This document shows, piece after piece, positions 24,679 to 36,168 of a stretch of 64,000 nucleotides of DNA; positions within the stretch are counted from its first letter, which is position 1, and every line of letters starts with the position of its first letter. The position numbers and the translations under genes are program-made. This DNA is from Lentinus brumalis. Lineage: Eukaryota; Basidiomycota; Agaricomycetes; Polyporales; Polyporaceae. Under the pieces are notes generated by a model. It searched no databases, was not told the DNA's origin, and saw only the letters and a program-made list of their open reading frames with translations. The stretch lies in the NCBI GenBank assembly GCA_001792895.1, contig MARA01000006.1, positions 1,364,001-1,428,000 on the forward strand. The letters run 5' to 3'.

Positions 24679-26787
24679 CTGAGGTAATTATCTGATATGG
24701 GTATAGAGACGTATGTATGACTGCGAGGGGAGTACTTGTGCTCGAAGCTCGTCACGGTAAGGTCCAAGTCGAACTTCTAACTCTGCTGATCTAACTAGCA
24801 CCGCCACCGTAGCCGATCAAAAACACACTTGGGTGGCTGTCCCGCACCATGAACTAAGTTTAGTGTATTCAGTGTGCCGTCAATTGGACTCAGCCTAAGC
24901 TAGTGACCCTCTCCGAGTTTGTGGCTGCTGACTTACAATATATATGCAGCATAGATGGGCTTGAGCCTGCCAGTGCTTGTGGCGGCTGACCTTGCCACGG
25001 CGGCCGTGAACATTGTGGAGTAAGTACATAGCTCTCTGCGGGATCGGTTCACGCGACCGCCGCCGACCGCCTCGCAAAATTCGGTCACCGTACGTCGTAG
25101 CATACGTAGTTTGGGTCAAAGACTCTAATGATATCATGCTCGTCCGTGACTCACCATTCCTTACATACGTATCGTTCGCAGGACCCCGTTTCACATATTC
25201 CGCAGCGTAAATTTTCCTTCTCTGCCCAAGTAAGTACTTATCCAGAACCAGAGGGCCCCGTTTTCCCAAGCCGCCGAAGCTCAGCCAGTGCTCATGTATG
25301 ATGTCAACAGCAGCCCTTCGCCCTCAGGCTTGGGCTTGACGTGCAGAATGAAGAAGTCCCAACAAGAGAGGACAAGCTGCACAATCCACCGAAACCTCCC
25401 CACACGTGCACGCCACGGGGAGATGTGACACGCGTCATAAACGCGGCCGTCCCGCCCGTCCCACACAGATTGACGAGACGGAGATTACAAGGGAGAAGCC
25501 CCTCCTTCGAGTTAAGCTCGTCTGCGCACACGGACATGAATAGACATGAACCCGCTTGCAACTGCGATAATTGAGTGATCGCAGCGCCGCGATCTCCGAA
25601 CTTGCAATTCGGCCTTCTGGTGCGCCACGCGCGAGCCACGCGCAGAAAAATGTTGCCTTCAGGGGGGGCGGGGGAAATGCGAGTGCGTCGTGCCCCGAGT
25701 CTTATCATTTATGACTGGAAGCGTTGGTCTTCTGGTTTGTGGACGTCTCAAGAACGCCCAGACCGACCCCCTAAACGTTGAATGTTGAATGTTAAACGTC
25801 GAACGCGAGTCCCAAGCCCACCCCGGACAGCGAAACCGGACGGACGTGCGCATATGCAGCCCTGTTTTACGTGCTATAAGGTAGGTCGTAACCGCGTAAC
25901 TCCGGGTATATACACAGGAGATGAAGATGAACAAGCCTCGAGTCGAGGAGGACAGAAGAAAAAGCGGAGAAAAAGAAAAGATGCAGAATGCATATGCCAC
26001 GACATGTCGGAGAACGACACGACCATGACAGAAAGGGAAGCCGGTGGCACTGACAGTGACAGTGACAGCGAAGGCCCACCGGACCTGGGCCAACGCCAAC
26101 GCCAACGCCGCCCCAAACCCCTTGGCACTAGTGGCCGCGGCCCTCCGGACCCAAGCTGCGAAAAATATTCGAATGCGAGAGAGGCGGGAGCCCGAAGGCG
26201 AAGGGGAAACCGCACGAGCTCAGCTTGACGAGCACGCAGGGTGCAGCGAGGGACCGTGGGCATAGGAATATGAAGAGTGCATGTAAGATGTAAGATGTAA
26301 GATTGTAAGATGTAGATACCGATGTGGATGAGACCGAAACATGATGCAGCGAGATGACGGCAAGTGTGGGCATGCGGGGTCCGTGATAGGGATGCGTCTA
26401 TGTATAAGTCTGGGGTGCGCGCTGGGCGGTGGATGGAAGGGTAGGATGATGGGAGGCGAGGTCAAGCACGTAGTTTCTGGGGGTTCTATCCACGCGCAGT
26501 CACGATATATGTAGGGGAAGATAGGTAGGTAGGTGGGCATTAGTACATTGGACCTCTATACCACAGAGCCGTCGATGTCCGAACCATCTTGCGGGCCGAC
26601 GAGCCATCCGCTGGACCCAGCAGCGAGCACTTCGCAGCGAGCCGGGATGAGAAGACTGGGAAGTCGCCCCACAGCCCCAAAGACGACGCGTATATACAGC
26701 CTGCCGATGCCGCGCGGACATGGGCAGAGGAGGGGGCGCCCTGGACGCCGACCGGTGTGGCGAGAAGGGCGACGAGGGGAGGAGCGA
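24679..26787. other. Spacer of about 2.1 kb
   Basis: The spacer lies between the HAD phosphatase start and the glutaredoxin-like 3' end. It has overlapping open frames on both strands (for example 25782-26228), but they are Arg/Ser/Pro-rich and resemble nothing. Short direct repeats occur at about 26052-26069 (GACAGT units), 26094-26112 (CAACGC units) and 26281-26315. No gene is supported. Confidence 0.5.
26281..26315. repeat. Imperfect ATGTAAG tandem repeat
   Basis: About five units of ATGTAAG, with one base inserted in a later unit. The function is unknown. Confidence 0.75.
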
Positions 26788-27900
26788 CTATAGCTTCTTC
26801 GCCTTCTTCTTCCGGGCACCGTCGATGACCGCGCCGGCCTCTGTGATCGCTTTCTGGAGCTCGCCCTTCGTGGCGAGGAACTTGATCTCCTTGGGGGACC
26901 AACGGTACGTCCGCCGACGAGCAGGATGGGAAGCTCGTCGGTTGACGTCAGACGGAAGAGAAGGCGCGTGAGGACACTCTCGTCCGCTGAGACGAATGAA
27001 TGTATCAGCACGCTTATAGCCAAAGTAGTGGTGTGGGAAGCCGCCGGGAACAAGACTCACGTCTGTGGTCGACTTCAACGATCGTCGGGGCAGGACGAAG
27101 GTATAGCGAGTCCAGGATCTGTTTGATTTCCCGCGACACAGGGGAGTGAGTCTGCGCGATACTGTGTCAGCATCTCGAACATAGACGCATTCGTCCCATA
27201 GATGCCGTACTCTGCACCCGGGCCCGGCGAACAATGGTGGCCGTTGCGGTGGAGGCGATGTGCATCATCGGAGCGTCCCTCATGCAGGTCCGCCGGGCAA
27301 GCAATGGCCCATGCCATCGCCACGGAGTGCAAGAATACGGACGCGTGGGGGAGAAGTGGCTAAACGGGCACAACGCACCTTGGAGTAGAGCATGACGGGG
27401 TTCCGTGCCCACACGTCGTCCATGACAGCCTGCAACTCCTCCTCTGCATGTGGGCCACGCGTATCGAAGTCGAGGACGAGCTGGGGTCGAGTGGCTGTGA
27501 CGGGTCGATGGTCGACGGGATCACATTCTGTGGCAAGCTCGCGATGAAACTCGACACCGCGGCAAGTTCCTGTGTCTGGTTGAGCGCGATCTGTGGCCGC
27601 GCACTTGCCGGGTTCGTCGTCGTGTTCGGCTTCCGATGCCTGAGTGCGGCGAGGCGGAAGGCCTCTGGGGTCCACCGAGAGGGGCGTGTCCCGTCGTCTG
27701 CGCGGGCCTTGTCGACGTCGAGGAAGGATATGGGGCGGAGGGCGGGCTGGGAGACGAAGACGACATAGAGGGAGACGACGATGAGGACGAAGAGGGCGAG
27801 GAAGGTGGTGCGGTACCAGTAAGCCCTGTGCTTGCGGGAGGATATGGGAAAGGCGGCGATGTTGGGGATGGGGGTGAGCGGGGGGAGTCGAGGGTGACAT
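26788..27900 (-). CDS. Membrane-anchored glutaredoxin-like protein, frame interrupted
   Basis: Exons 27900-27379, 27151-27061 and 26986-26788. The layout matches Grx6/Grx7-type single-pass glutaredoxins of the early secretory pathway. There is a short N tail, a transmembrane segment (TTFLALFVLIVVSLYVVFV), a linker, then the thioredoxin-fold part: WARNPVMLYSK, REIKQILDSLYLRPAPTIVE, ELPILLVGG and a basic AGAVIDGARKKKAKKL end. Two oddities. The catalytic CxxS is absent: the position after YSK reads THSPVS. And the protein-like frame is reached only if three C/G-run lengths are changed by one base (27880-27885, 27483-27486, 26893-26897). The first two cancel, so a long but Arg/Pro-rich frame also reads through. 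The start at 27900 is a best guess. The 227-base first intron may hide another exon. Confidence 0.65.
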
Positions 27901-30095
27901 GGTGCATGTCTGGGAAGCGCGCCGAGAAAGTGCGGCGGTGGACATGGCTGGGCGGGGACCTAATATAAGAAGACACAAAGGAGTGGAAGGGCGTGCTCGC
28001 GCGTGGATGGCCGTCCAGGTTCAACCGTTGCAACAAGCCCCCAATTTCACTTATCGCTCCAGGCGCCCGCACCTAACCCACATCCGGCAATCTTTTGCCC
28101 GCCACCTCGCCTTGTCGCTCGAGAGAAGGCCGGAGGTCTTGTCACTCCAGACTTCCGTGCATGCAGGCTGCCACCGTCCCCGGGCCTCGCACTGCTCCTC
28201 CCGAACTGCCAGCGTGTCTTCAACGGTAGAGTATCGTCCTGCTCTCAGTGCTCTCCAGTGCTTGAGCAACGATCTTCCCCGACGGGGGCGGGAAACGTCT
28301 TCTAATACCAGCTTCTTTCCTTCCACTGCCAGCCCAATTCCGTTTCCGAAGCGAACCTTGCACCGCACGCAAGCTACTTTGACGCAACATGCTCTTTAGC
28401 AGTCGTCTTGTCGGCTCTGCACCCTCTTCGCCTCGTCCTCCGCGCGATTGCCAGGGCCTTAGGTCGTATCGTCCCACCTCCAGCAACTGCAGCAGGACAT
28501 GCCGATAAGACCCGCATAGAAATCAGTCCAGAGGAATGGGCACTCGCGTTCCCATCTTCTCTGTACATTCTTCTCTCATCCAGCGCCGCCAGCCGTACGC
28601 CTCTGTGCAATTCCCCAAACGGCCAGACATCTCACACGCACACGCCCGCTTGGTGCGCGCTGTTCCCTGCTGTTGGCCTCTCCGTGCCTGTGCGGGCTCA
28701 TCCATATCTCCGGTTTCGACAAGAAGTTGAGACCGTGCGTGGAATACAAGACCTTGCACGTTCACTGTGATATCGAGCTCTTACAACTCTGCCGCCAGGT
28801 CCCGCCACATTTCGTCCCGATAGATGCCACGCGGCGTCTCGCCCGACGTCTGTCTGCGATGCGCCGTCGATGTCTCTCTCTGATAGAGTTTGAGCTGCCC
28901 GGTTCCCTGACGCGGTACGGCAGCGAAGCAGAAACCCGGCAGCGGCGTCTGGATGCGCTTTCGGATTTTTCAGAGCAAGCGAACGCGTGTGGTATGAGTC
29001 CGACCCCAAGTTGAACAACTGCGCGCTGCAGCGTCTACATATATCTCGACAACTCGATTCCCTCGGTAAGTAGCAGCTTCATGTCTCTGCTCTCAGATAA
29101 CTCACTGATCTTTGCGACAGGCTCAGGGACTTAAGTACAATTTTTTATCAAAACGCCGTGATGAGAATGAAGACAAGCTGAAGTCGCCATCCCTATCTGC
29201 CGCTGATGAGCTGCGAAGCCATGGACAAGCTGCAGCACGTCCGCCACCGTCCCTATGTGTCACTAGTAACTGGTGTTCCCTCTACAACAGGATGTTGAAC
29301 CCGCCATACTGACAAGAAATCAGGATACAGGCATCCAGACAATCAACCTGAGTCCGAGACAACTCACCGCGGTGGTCCCACACTGGCGACAGACTCGGAG
29401 GTCGACCTGCGATCCGTGCAAGGCCGATGAGTGCTAGTGAGCGCCGCCCCTCTCGTCCGATCGGGTCGGTCACATTCAGTGTTCACATTCTGACATCGCC
29501 ACATAACCATAACCACAGGCAGCTGTCGTCAAGCGATACCTTCTGGCCGGGGCGCGATCGTCGATCGTACAAGGTAGCAACGCCCCTACTGGCCGCGGGC
29601 GGATTCACCTCGGATACCCGCGATGCACTGCAGGTGTCGCACGCCGCCGGCCACGCAGGTGAGTATAGAACACCTCACGCCATGGCGGACGTAGCCAGAC
29701 TTCCTGCTGCAGGGAATTTTTTCTGGCTATGCTTCGTCCAGGGTGCTCTTCTCTCGTCTTGACATTCGCTAATGTAAATTTGGTCGTGTAAGAGGTCACA
29801 TCAATCTGGCATCTTCTCCATTCCCTCCGCTCAGGAGACGCAGATTCACGGCCAGGAGCGGTACCAGCCACTGCTAAAACTGAGCCAACGCGAGGGCAGC
29901 CTCTGGTCTTCATGGACGCGAGAACTTGTTGGCTCGGAAGCAGCGACAGATGTTGGTGCACACGGTGTCTTCTACAAGCATTGGAAGCAGTGTCATCCGT
30001 TCCGCTGCAGCGCACCTTCTGCTACTTGCTGCAGCACGAGATGCAGCCTTATATGTAGGTGTCTCGCGACAGAGAATCGCCAGCTGCATATCACC
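27901..30095. other. Spacer of about 2.2 kb between divergent genes
   Basis: The spacer lies between the glutaredoxin-like start (-) and BTB copy D (+). Its right end carries a segment (29730-29840) repeated upstream of BTB copy E. Many short open frames on both strands lack recognisable content. No gene is supported. Confidence 0.5.
29730..29840 (+). repeat. Upstream repeat of the tandem BTB pair, copy 1
   Basis: The segment contains TTCGTCCAGGGTGCTCTT, TTGACATTCGCT and AGGTCACATCA in the same order as 31418-31532. It lies about 260 bases before BTB copy D, as its twin lies about 340 bases before copy E. The tandem duplication therefore included promoter sequence. Confidence 0.75.
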
Positions 30096-31177
30096 ATGGC
30101 CTCCCAGTCTACCGCGACCAGCTCTCCCCGCGCCCCTTCGACGACGAAGATGCGGACATCGTCTTCAGATCATGCGACAACGTCGACTTTCGGCTCTACA
30201 AGGTCATCATCGCCAAGGCATCCCGCGTCATGCACGACATGCTCACTCTTCCGTCCGACCCTTCCGACGACGACGACGCCGCCTCGCCCCCGGTCGTGCC
30301 ACTGACGGAGACAGCGCGGACGCTGGAGCACGTCTTCCGCCTGTGCTGCCCCGTGGAACACCCCACCATCACCACCCTCGAGGACGTCCATGCCGTCCTC
30401 GAGGCTGCGCGCAAGTACGAGATGCCCGCGGTCACCGCGAACCTCCGCTGTGTCATTACGCGGATCCTGTCGACGGAGCCGCTGCGTGTCTACGCCATCG
30501 CGTACATGCTCGAGATGGAGGATGTCGCGCGGGAAGCGGCCCGTCTGCTGCTCGATGAACCGGCGTTTCATGTCCCCGCTGCTCCTCCTCCGGAGTTCGA
30601 AGTCCTCCCGGCGCGTGCTATCTACGCTGTCCACGCGTATCGTCAAGAGTGCGCCGAGGCCGCGCTTCGCTTGTTCGACAACCACGACTGGCTCTTGAAC
30701 GGAGATCATGAACGCGCCCGCCTGGCCGCTAAAACAGGCTACCCATGGGACTCATGGTGTTGGTTAAGCGGCAGTATGTCGAGCGGGCATGCCCCGCAGT
30801 GCACAATGAGCTCCATCCAACTCCGCTGGTCCCGTGCAAGGCTCTCCACGGCCCCGAAATCGTATCGCACTCAACAGTGGTGGGTCACCCATCTCGAATC
30901 CCTCAAATCGGCTTTGGCGTCGCGACCGTCGGGGCGGACAGTCCGGGCACACTTGAGTGATCCGTCCAAGTCGGAGGCTCTCGGTCAAACCCTGTCTTGC
31001 AACCAGTGCAAGCCGAAGGCATATACCGACCTCGCACTCTTCGACAGTTTGCTGGCTGCGATGGTGGATGCTGCTATCGAGGAGGTGAGCCACTGTATCT
31101 GCCGTGTGTCTCATTCCAACCATACATCAATATGATAGGTGAACATCGACCTTCCGTTTGCCCATGTCCGTGTTTGA
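30096..31177 (+). CDS. BTB/POZ domain protein (copy D), apparent 1-base frameshift near start
   Basis: The natural ATG at 30096 lies in a CACCATGG context and aligns with the start of copy E. Its frame leaves the BTB frame at a C run (30133-30136), which has four Cs against five in copy E at the same place. Downstream the frame is fully open and conserved: DADIVFRSCDNVDFRLYKVI, TETARTLEHVFRLCCPVEHP, LRVYAIAYMLEMED, QQWWVTH, RPSGRTVRAHL, Cx2C in SCNQCKPKAY. After a GTGAGC donor at 31085, the last exon 31139-31177 encodes VNIDLPFAHVRV. In the downstream frame no ATG precedes the BTB core; a TAG abuts the earliest GTG. It is therefore either a fresh pseudogene or a homopolymer error in an intact gene. 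Confidence 0.78.
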
Positions 31178-31868
31178 GTCTGGTTAGGGGTAGCACGGCT
31201 CAGGTGTGTCCAATCGCCGACATATTGGCGACTGATTTCCTGACCAGTCTGGCATAGATACGCGGTACACACAGTCTCGACCCTCGTATTCTTCACTTGT
31301 ATTCGCGTATGCCACGGACTGACGATGGAAGTTCAAACTGTCCCCACCGTATTGTGTGCATGATCACACTGTCTCGGGGCCATCTTTCATAAGTATCATC
31401 CGTATGAAGTCCACAATGGCGTAGGCTTCGTCCAGGGTGCTCTTTACTTGTCTCTTGACATTCGCTGATGCAATCTTCGTCACATCAGAGGTCACATCAA
31501 GCATTCCGGCGCATTCTTCAGGAGACTCGCACAGGTGAACAGCCGGTAGAATTGGTTCTGATTAATTCGCACTCAAAGTCTTAGCAGACCCCCCGGCCTC
31601 CTTCCTGTTCGAACAGGCGCTTGCTCCACATGTGGCCAACGCGGCCCACGGAAGCCATTTTTCTTCCAGCGTATGTATGCATGTCATGAGAGCCATGATC
31701 TCACAGGCCTACAGATTCTGTGCCTCGTGTCGCGATAGAAGCATCGCTGGCAGCGCCGTGGGTTCTGCCACGTTATAACGCCTCATATCACTTACCGCAG
31801 CACTAGTAGGATGCAGCTTTATAGCTCTCCGGCAGCAGAGCGACCTTCGCTATCCGTCTATTATCGCG
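31178..31868. other. Spacer between the tandem BTB genes
   Basis: This is the 691-base promoter region of BTB copy E. It holds the second copy of the upstream repeat (31418-31532) and a shared motif GATGCAGCTTTATAG around 31810, which matches GATGCAGCCTTATAT before copy D and could be a TATA-like element. No gene was seen. Confidence 0.55.
31418..31532 (+). repeat. Upstream repeat of the tandem BTB pair, copy 2
   Basis: Direct repeat of 29730-29840 with small insertions. It shares TTCGTCCAGGGTGCTCTT, TTGACATTCGCT and AGGTCACATCA. Confidence 0.75.
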
Positions 31869-33003
31869 ATGGCCTTTTGTTCCCCTGAGAGCAGCACTCC
31901 CCGCGCCCCCTTCGACGACGAAGATGCGGACATCGTCTTCCGATCCTCCGACAACGTCGACTTTCGACTCTACAAGGTCATTGTCGCCAAGGCGTCCCCT
32001 GTCATGCGCGGCATGCTCACTCTCCCTTCCGACCCTTCCGCCGACGCCACCACGCCGCCGGTCGTGACGTTAACGGAGACAGCCCGAACCCTCGAGAACG
32101 TCTTCCGCCTCTGCTGCCCCGTCGAACACCCAGACATCACCACTGTCGAGGACGTCCATGACGTCCTCGAGGCTGCGCGGAAGTACGAGATGGCGTCGGT
32201 CACTGCGAACCTCCGCTGGGTCATCAAGCGGATCCTACCCAAGGAGCCGCTGCGTGTCTACGCAATCGCGTACATGCTCGAGCTGGAGGACGTCGCTCGA
32301 GAGGCGGCGCAGCTGTTGCTCGACGAACCGTCGTTTCATATCCCCTCCACGCCTCCCCGGGAGTTCCAGATCCTCCCATGTCTCGCCCTCTACGCTGTCC
32401 ACATGTACCGTCAGAAATGCGTGGAAGCTGCGCTTGCCGTGTTGGGAGACCTCGACTGGGTTCTGAACGGAGACCACGAACGTGCCCGCCTGGTCGCTAG
32501 CTCGGGGGATGCTAGCTCCGCATGGTGTTGGATGAACAACAACAACGGTGACTGGGGTGGCGGCCACAATGGCAGCTGCTCGCAGGGTTCGGTGTCGCTC
32601 CGATGGGGTTCCCGGACGGGCCCTAATAAAGAGCGGCCATCTGTCTCGTATGCACGACGGTGGTGGGTCTCCCATGTCGATGACATTAAGCTAGCTTTGG
32701 CGTCGCGACCTGCGGGGCAAACTGTTCGGGCATACCTTGCTGATGGTCCCAATTCTGAGACTTTCAGTGAGGCGATGTCTTGCCAACGTTGCATGCCCAA
32801 GGCGTATGCCGATCTCACCCTCTTCGACACCCTGTTGGCTGGTAAGGTGGACGCTGCTATCGATAACGTGAGTCCTGCCACTACTGATGTGCCATGTGTC
32901 ATATGCTGACCATACATTGATGTGGTAGGTCAAACTTGACCTGCCGTTCGCTAATAGGCCAGTGCGTGTAGTGGGGAAAAAACGCGCGTCACTGCTTCGA
33001 TAG
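31869..33003 (+). CDS. BTB/POZ domain protein (copy E)
   Basis: Exons 31869-32867 and 32929-33003 give 357 residues. It starts MAFCSPESSTPRAPFDDED and is the closest paralogue of copy D. The BTB core (DADIVFRSSDNVDFRLYKVI, ENVFRLCCPVEHP) is followed by helical repeats, an Asn/Gly-rich insert (NNNNGDWGGGHNGS), RRWWVSH, RPAGQTVRAYL and Cx2C in SCQRCMPKAYADL. The last exon encodes VKLDLPFANRPVR and a basic end KKRASLLR, longer than the tails of copies A, C and D. The donor is GTGAGT and the acceptor GGTAG. The frame is intact, so this copy serves as the reference for copy D. Confidence 0.87.
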
Positions 33004-33094
33004 TTGAGAAATGAGGGTATCTGTTGGCTGATTTGCATGTCATATATGCTGTTACGTAGAAGTTCAATGCCTGGGAGCATAAACTATTGACCAG

Positions 33095-34249
33095 TCACAG
33101 CGAGCCGCGCAGCCGATCTTCGACCGTCCTCCACTTCCACAAGCTTTGGCCGGGATTGACGAGCTCGTTCGCGTTCTCGCTAGAGAAGTCGAACTTGCCC
33201 TGTCCCACGAGCACCCTGAGCGTGCATGTTTAGCCACCATATATGATACCTTTTGAGGATCCTACTCACCGAATATAATCCAGTAGGTTATCGTTCGGGT
33301 TCGCTTTCAAGTTGCTGTTGAACTCCTCCAGGTTCTTGCTCTTGATCTCTCCTTTGGGCACGCCTTTGATGCGTGAGACGGCGTCGCGGATCTCCTCGTA
33401 GCTCACATTCTGACCCGCAATACGCGCGTGGGCCGGGACCCTCGACGCCGTCGCGGGGTCGAGGGAGAGGATGGCAAGCTGCGCGATAGCGCGGGCAATG
33501 TCGTCCTCCGCCGTCGTTGCTAGGCGGGTGCTGGCCGAGCCGAGGGGAGTGTAAACGTTGTTCTCGATGTCGATACCCACTGCCATCGGCGTCAGCTGTT
33601 GTCAAGAGTACAGCGCAAGAGAGCCAACGTACGGCCAGGGCTGAAGAGCCATTCAAGGAACATTCCAGTGGCGACCAGGACGATCTTCGTTTGCGTTCCT
33701 TTGAGCGCGGCCTCGGTGTCAGCGTTGATGACCCGCTTTCTCCGCCACTCGGGATGCTCGTAGCCATCAAACTCGTTGAGGCGGTAGTCACTGTATCGCA
33801 GCCGCTGAGCGCTGATGAACAAGGCGAGAACGTACAGTAGGCTACTTACGCTCCGAACTCGCTCGGGAAGTAGACTCTGGGGTTCGCACGCGCAAGAGCT
33901 GCTGCGAGCGGCTTCGCTACCTCCTCAAGGACCGAGGTGTTGAGAGCGTTGACTACAACATCGGCGCCGGAGAGCACATCGTCGAAGGATTCGCTGGTCT
34001 TGTACAGCTCTGCGCCGAGCTTCGCGAGTTCTTGTGCTTTCGGGGAGTTGACGTCGCGCGTTGTGATGCGGACGACAGGAAACTGCTTCTGATACTCGGC
34101 GAGGAAGATGCGGGTGAGGTGCAGACCTGGTGGCGAATGAAGCAAGGTGCGATTAGCTCGCGAGTGAATCAAACGACATCGAACTTGCCTAGGTCACCGG
34201 TGCCACCGATAATGGCAACAGTACCCTTGATTTCGCTAGAAGAAGTCAT
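33095..34249 (-). CDS. NmrA/isoflavone-reductase-like NAD(P)-binding protein (copy 1)
   Basis: Exons 34249-34189, 34126-33850, 33790-33633, 33579-33270 and 33215-33095 give 308 residues with phase closing. The N-terminal Rossmann motif GGTGDLG sits at the end of exon 1. TTRD and GADVVVNAL follow, then FPSEFG and DYRLNEFDGYEH. This is the NmrA-like branch of atypical short-chain dehydrogenases: members are either NADPH-dependent reductases of aromatic compounds or redox sensors. The substrate is unknown. The first intron begins with GC (CTAG/GCAAGT); using a GT nearby would break the phase set by exon 2. Copy 1 is the intact first member of a three-gene tandem array on the minus strand. Confidence 0.88.
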
Positions 34250-34981
34250 ATCAGTCCTCGTAAATCTACCCTGGGTTGGGGTCAAGAGTTTGGAAAAGGA
34301 TGACTATGTGTGGTAGGATCCGAGGCGTAGAGACATCGACTTATATATGTTGACGACGGCGAGTGTTCAACGTTCATTCAGCATGAGTATGTGCCAAATA
34401 CATCTGAGAGACACGGCTCGACCTGCTGACAGATCCACCACCCCGCTGACAGAACTACCCTCGTCCTCGTCTACGTCAGTTGCCGACCGCTATCGCGCAA
34501 CGTCTGCAAGATCGAGCCTATACTACAAATATACGAGAGTCGACCGTTGCTCTTGCCACATACCTTGCGTCCAATGAGCCATTGGACCTGAGACAGCCTT
34601 TTGAACACCCAGACCTTAACTTGATGTTTCGCTGACCGGCTCGTTCGCGAGATAGCGTTCTTGGTAAGTGTATAGTAACAGTCCTGTAGCGCCGATGGTT
34701 ATGCTGAGTCTGCGACTCGGGTTACCAAGCACCGCGCCTCCGCTTGCGATATGCTGACAGTACCACCGGTCCGGCAACGCATATGGTGCCGGTCCGGACG
34801 ACGCATGCCACTCAGCAACTTCAAGTACATACTGTATGTACTTACTTCCATGAGGACAAGTTCAGCGGCTAGCCTCGGTAGTTGTGATTGAGAACATCAT
34901 AGCTAGTAGACTTGCTACTGCTACTAAAAGTCTCATTCGCCTTTCCCCTTCCCCAGAAGGCACTTTGATGCATACGGAAGT
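34250..34981. other. Spacer upstream of NmrA-like copy 1
   Basis: A promoter-type spacer with several CTGACAG motifs. The segment at 34752-34815 (CACCGGTCCGGCAACGCATA onward) resembles 38329-38395 upstream of copy 3, so the array carries its upstream DNA with it. No gene was seen. Confidence 0.5.
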
Positions 34982-36168
34982 TTAGCCACTCCCAGAGCCG
35001 CGCAGGTAGTCCTCGACCGTCTTCCACTTCCACAAGCTCTGTCCGGGGTTGACGAGCTCGTTCGCGTTCTCGTTCGAGAAATCCGTCTTGCCCTGCCCGA
35101 CAAGCACCCTACGCAAATTTGATCAGCCCCCGACGGCCGTGCGTTAAAAGCATCTTATCCCGAGGCACACTGCTCACCAAATGTATTGCAAGGCGTTGGC
35201 GGTTGTGTCCACCTTCAAGTTGTTGTTGAACTCCTCCAGACTCTTGCTCTTGAGCTCGCCCTTCGGCACGCCCTTGACGCGCGACACGGCATCGCGGATC
35301 TCCTCGTAGCTCACGTTCTCTCCCGCGATGCGCAGGTTGGTCGGGACGGTGGACGCGGTCGCAGGGTCGAGAGAGAGGACGGCGAGCTGTGCGATGGAGC
35401 GGCCGATGTCGTCCTCCGCCGTCGTGGCGATGCGGTTGCTGGCTGGGCCAAGCGAAGTATACACATTCTTCTCGATATCGATACCCACTGCAATCGGCCT
35501 GAGTCATTTGTAACAGAGGAGTGCACAAGGAGCACACGTACGGTCAGGAATGAGGAGCCATCCGTGGAACATGCCGGTAACGAGCTGGATCACCTTTGTC
35601 TGCGTTCCCTTCAGCGCGGCCTTGGTGTCTGCGGTGATGACGCGCTTCCTTTGCCACTCGGTGTGCTCGTAGCCATCAAACTCGTTAAGGCGGTAGTCAC
35701 TGTAGCATGATATTCGGTGAGTCAAGGAGTCTGAGTTGCCAGAGACGGTGGGTCACTCACACTCCGAGGTCGCTCAGGAAGTAGACTTTGGGGTTCGCAC
35801 GGGCGATGGCAGCGTTCAACTGCTCCCCCACTTCCAGAATGACTCCGGTGTTGAATGTGTTGACGACGACATCGACGCCGGAGAGCACATCGTCGAAGGA
35901 CTCGCTCGTCTGATGCAGCTCGGCGCCAAGCTTCGCGAGTTCCTGAGCTTTAGCGGAGTTGAGGTCGCGAGTTGTGATACGGATGACGGGGAACTGCTCC
36001 TTGTATTCGGTGAGGAAGATGCGGCTGATGCGAAGACCTGGTAGCAGATGAACAGTGCAGCGCGATGTGGTCAGTATACTGTATTGCGAACATCATATGG
36101 GACTTGCCTATGTCGCCGGTACCGCCGAGGATGGCGACAGCGCCTTGGACATTGCTCGAGGAAGGCAT
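34982..36168 (-). CDS. NmrA/isoflavone-reductase-like NAD(P)-binding protein (copy 2)
   Basis: Exons 36168-36108, 36037-35761, 35699-35542, 35487-35178 and 35108-34982 give 310 residues. All five boundaries coincide with those of copy 1. The dinucleotide motif is GGTGDIG. TTRDLNSAKAQELAKLGAEL and DYRLNEFDGYEH are conserved. The segment that reads FPSEFG in the other copies is FLSDLG here, at the usual active-site edge of the fold, which could alter catalysis or substrate choice. Intron 1 has a GC donor (ATAG/GCAAGT). The C terminus ends RGSGSG. Otherwise the copy looks functional. Confidence 0.88.

Noticed and set aside
27280..27978. 232-codon minus-strand open frame as the glutaredoxin protein
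   Set aside because: It is open throughout, but between about 27485 and 27880 it is Arg/Pro/His-rich. The membrane segment and conserved linker are in another frame, so it is partly a shadow.
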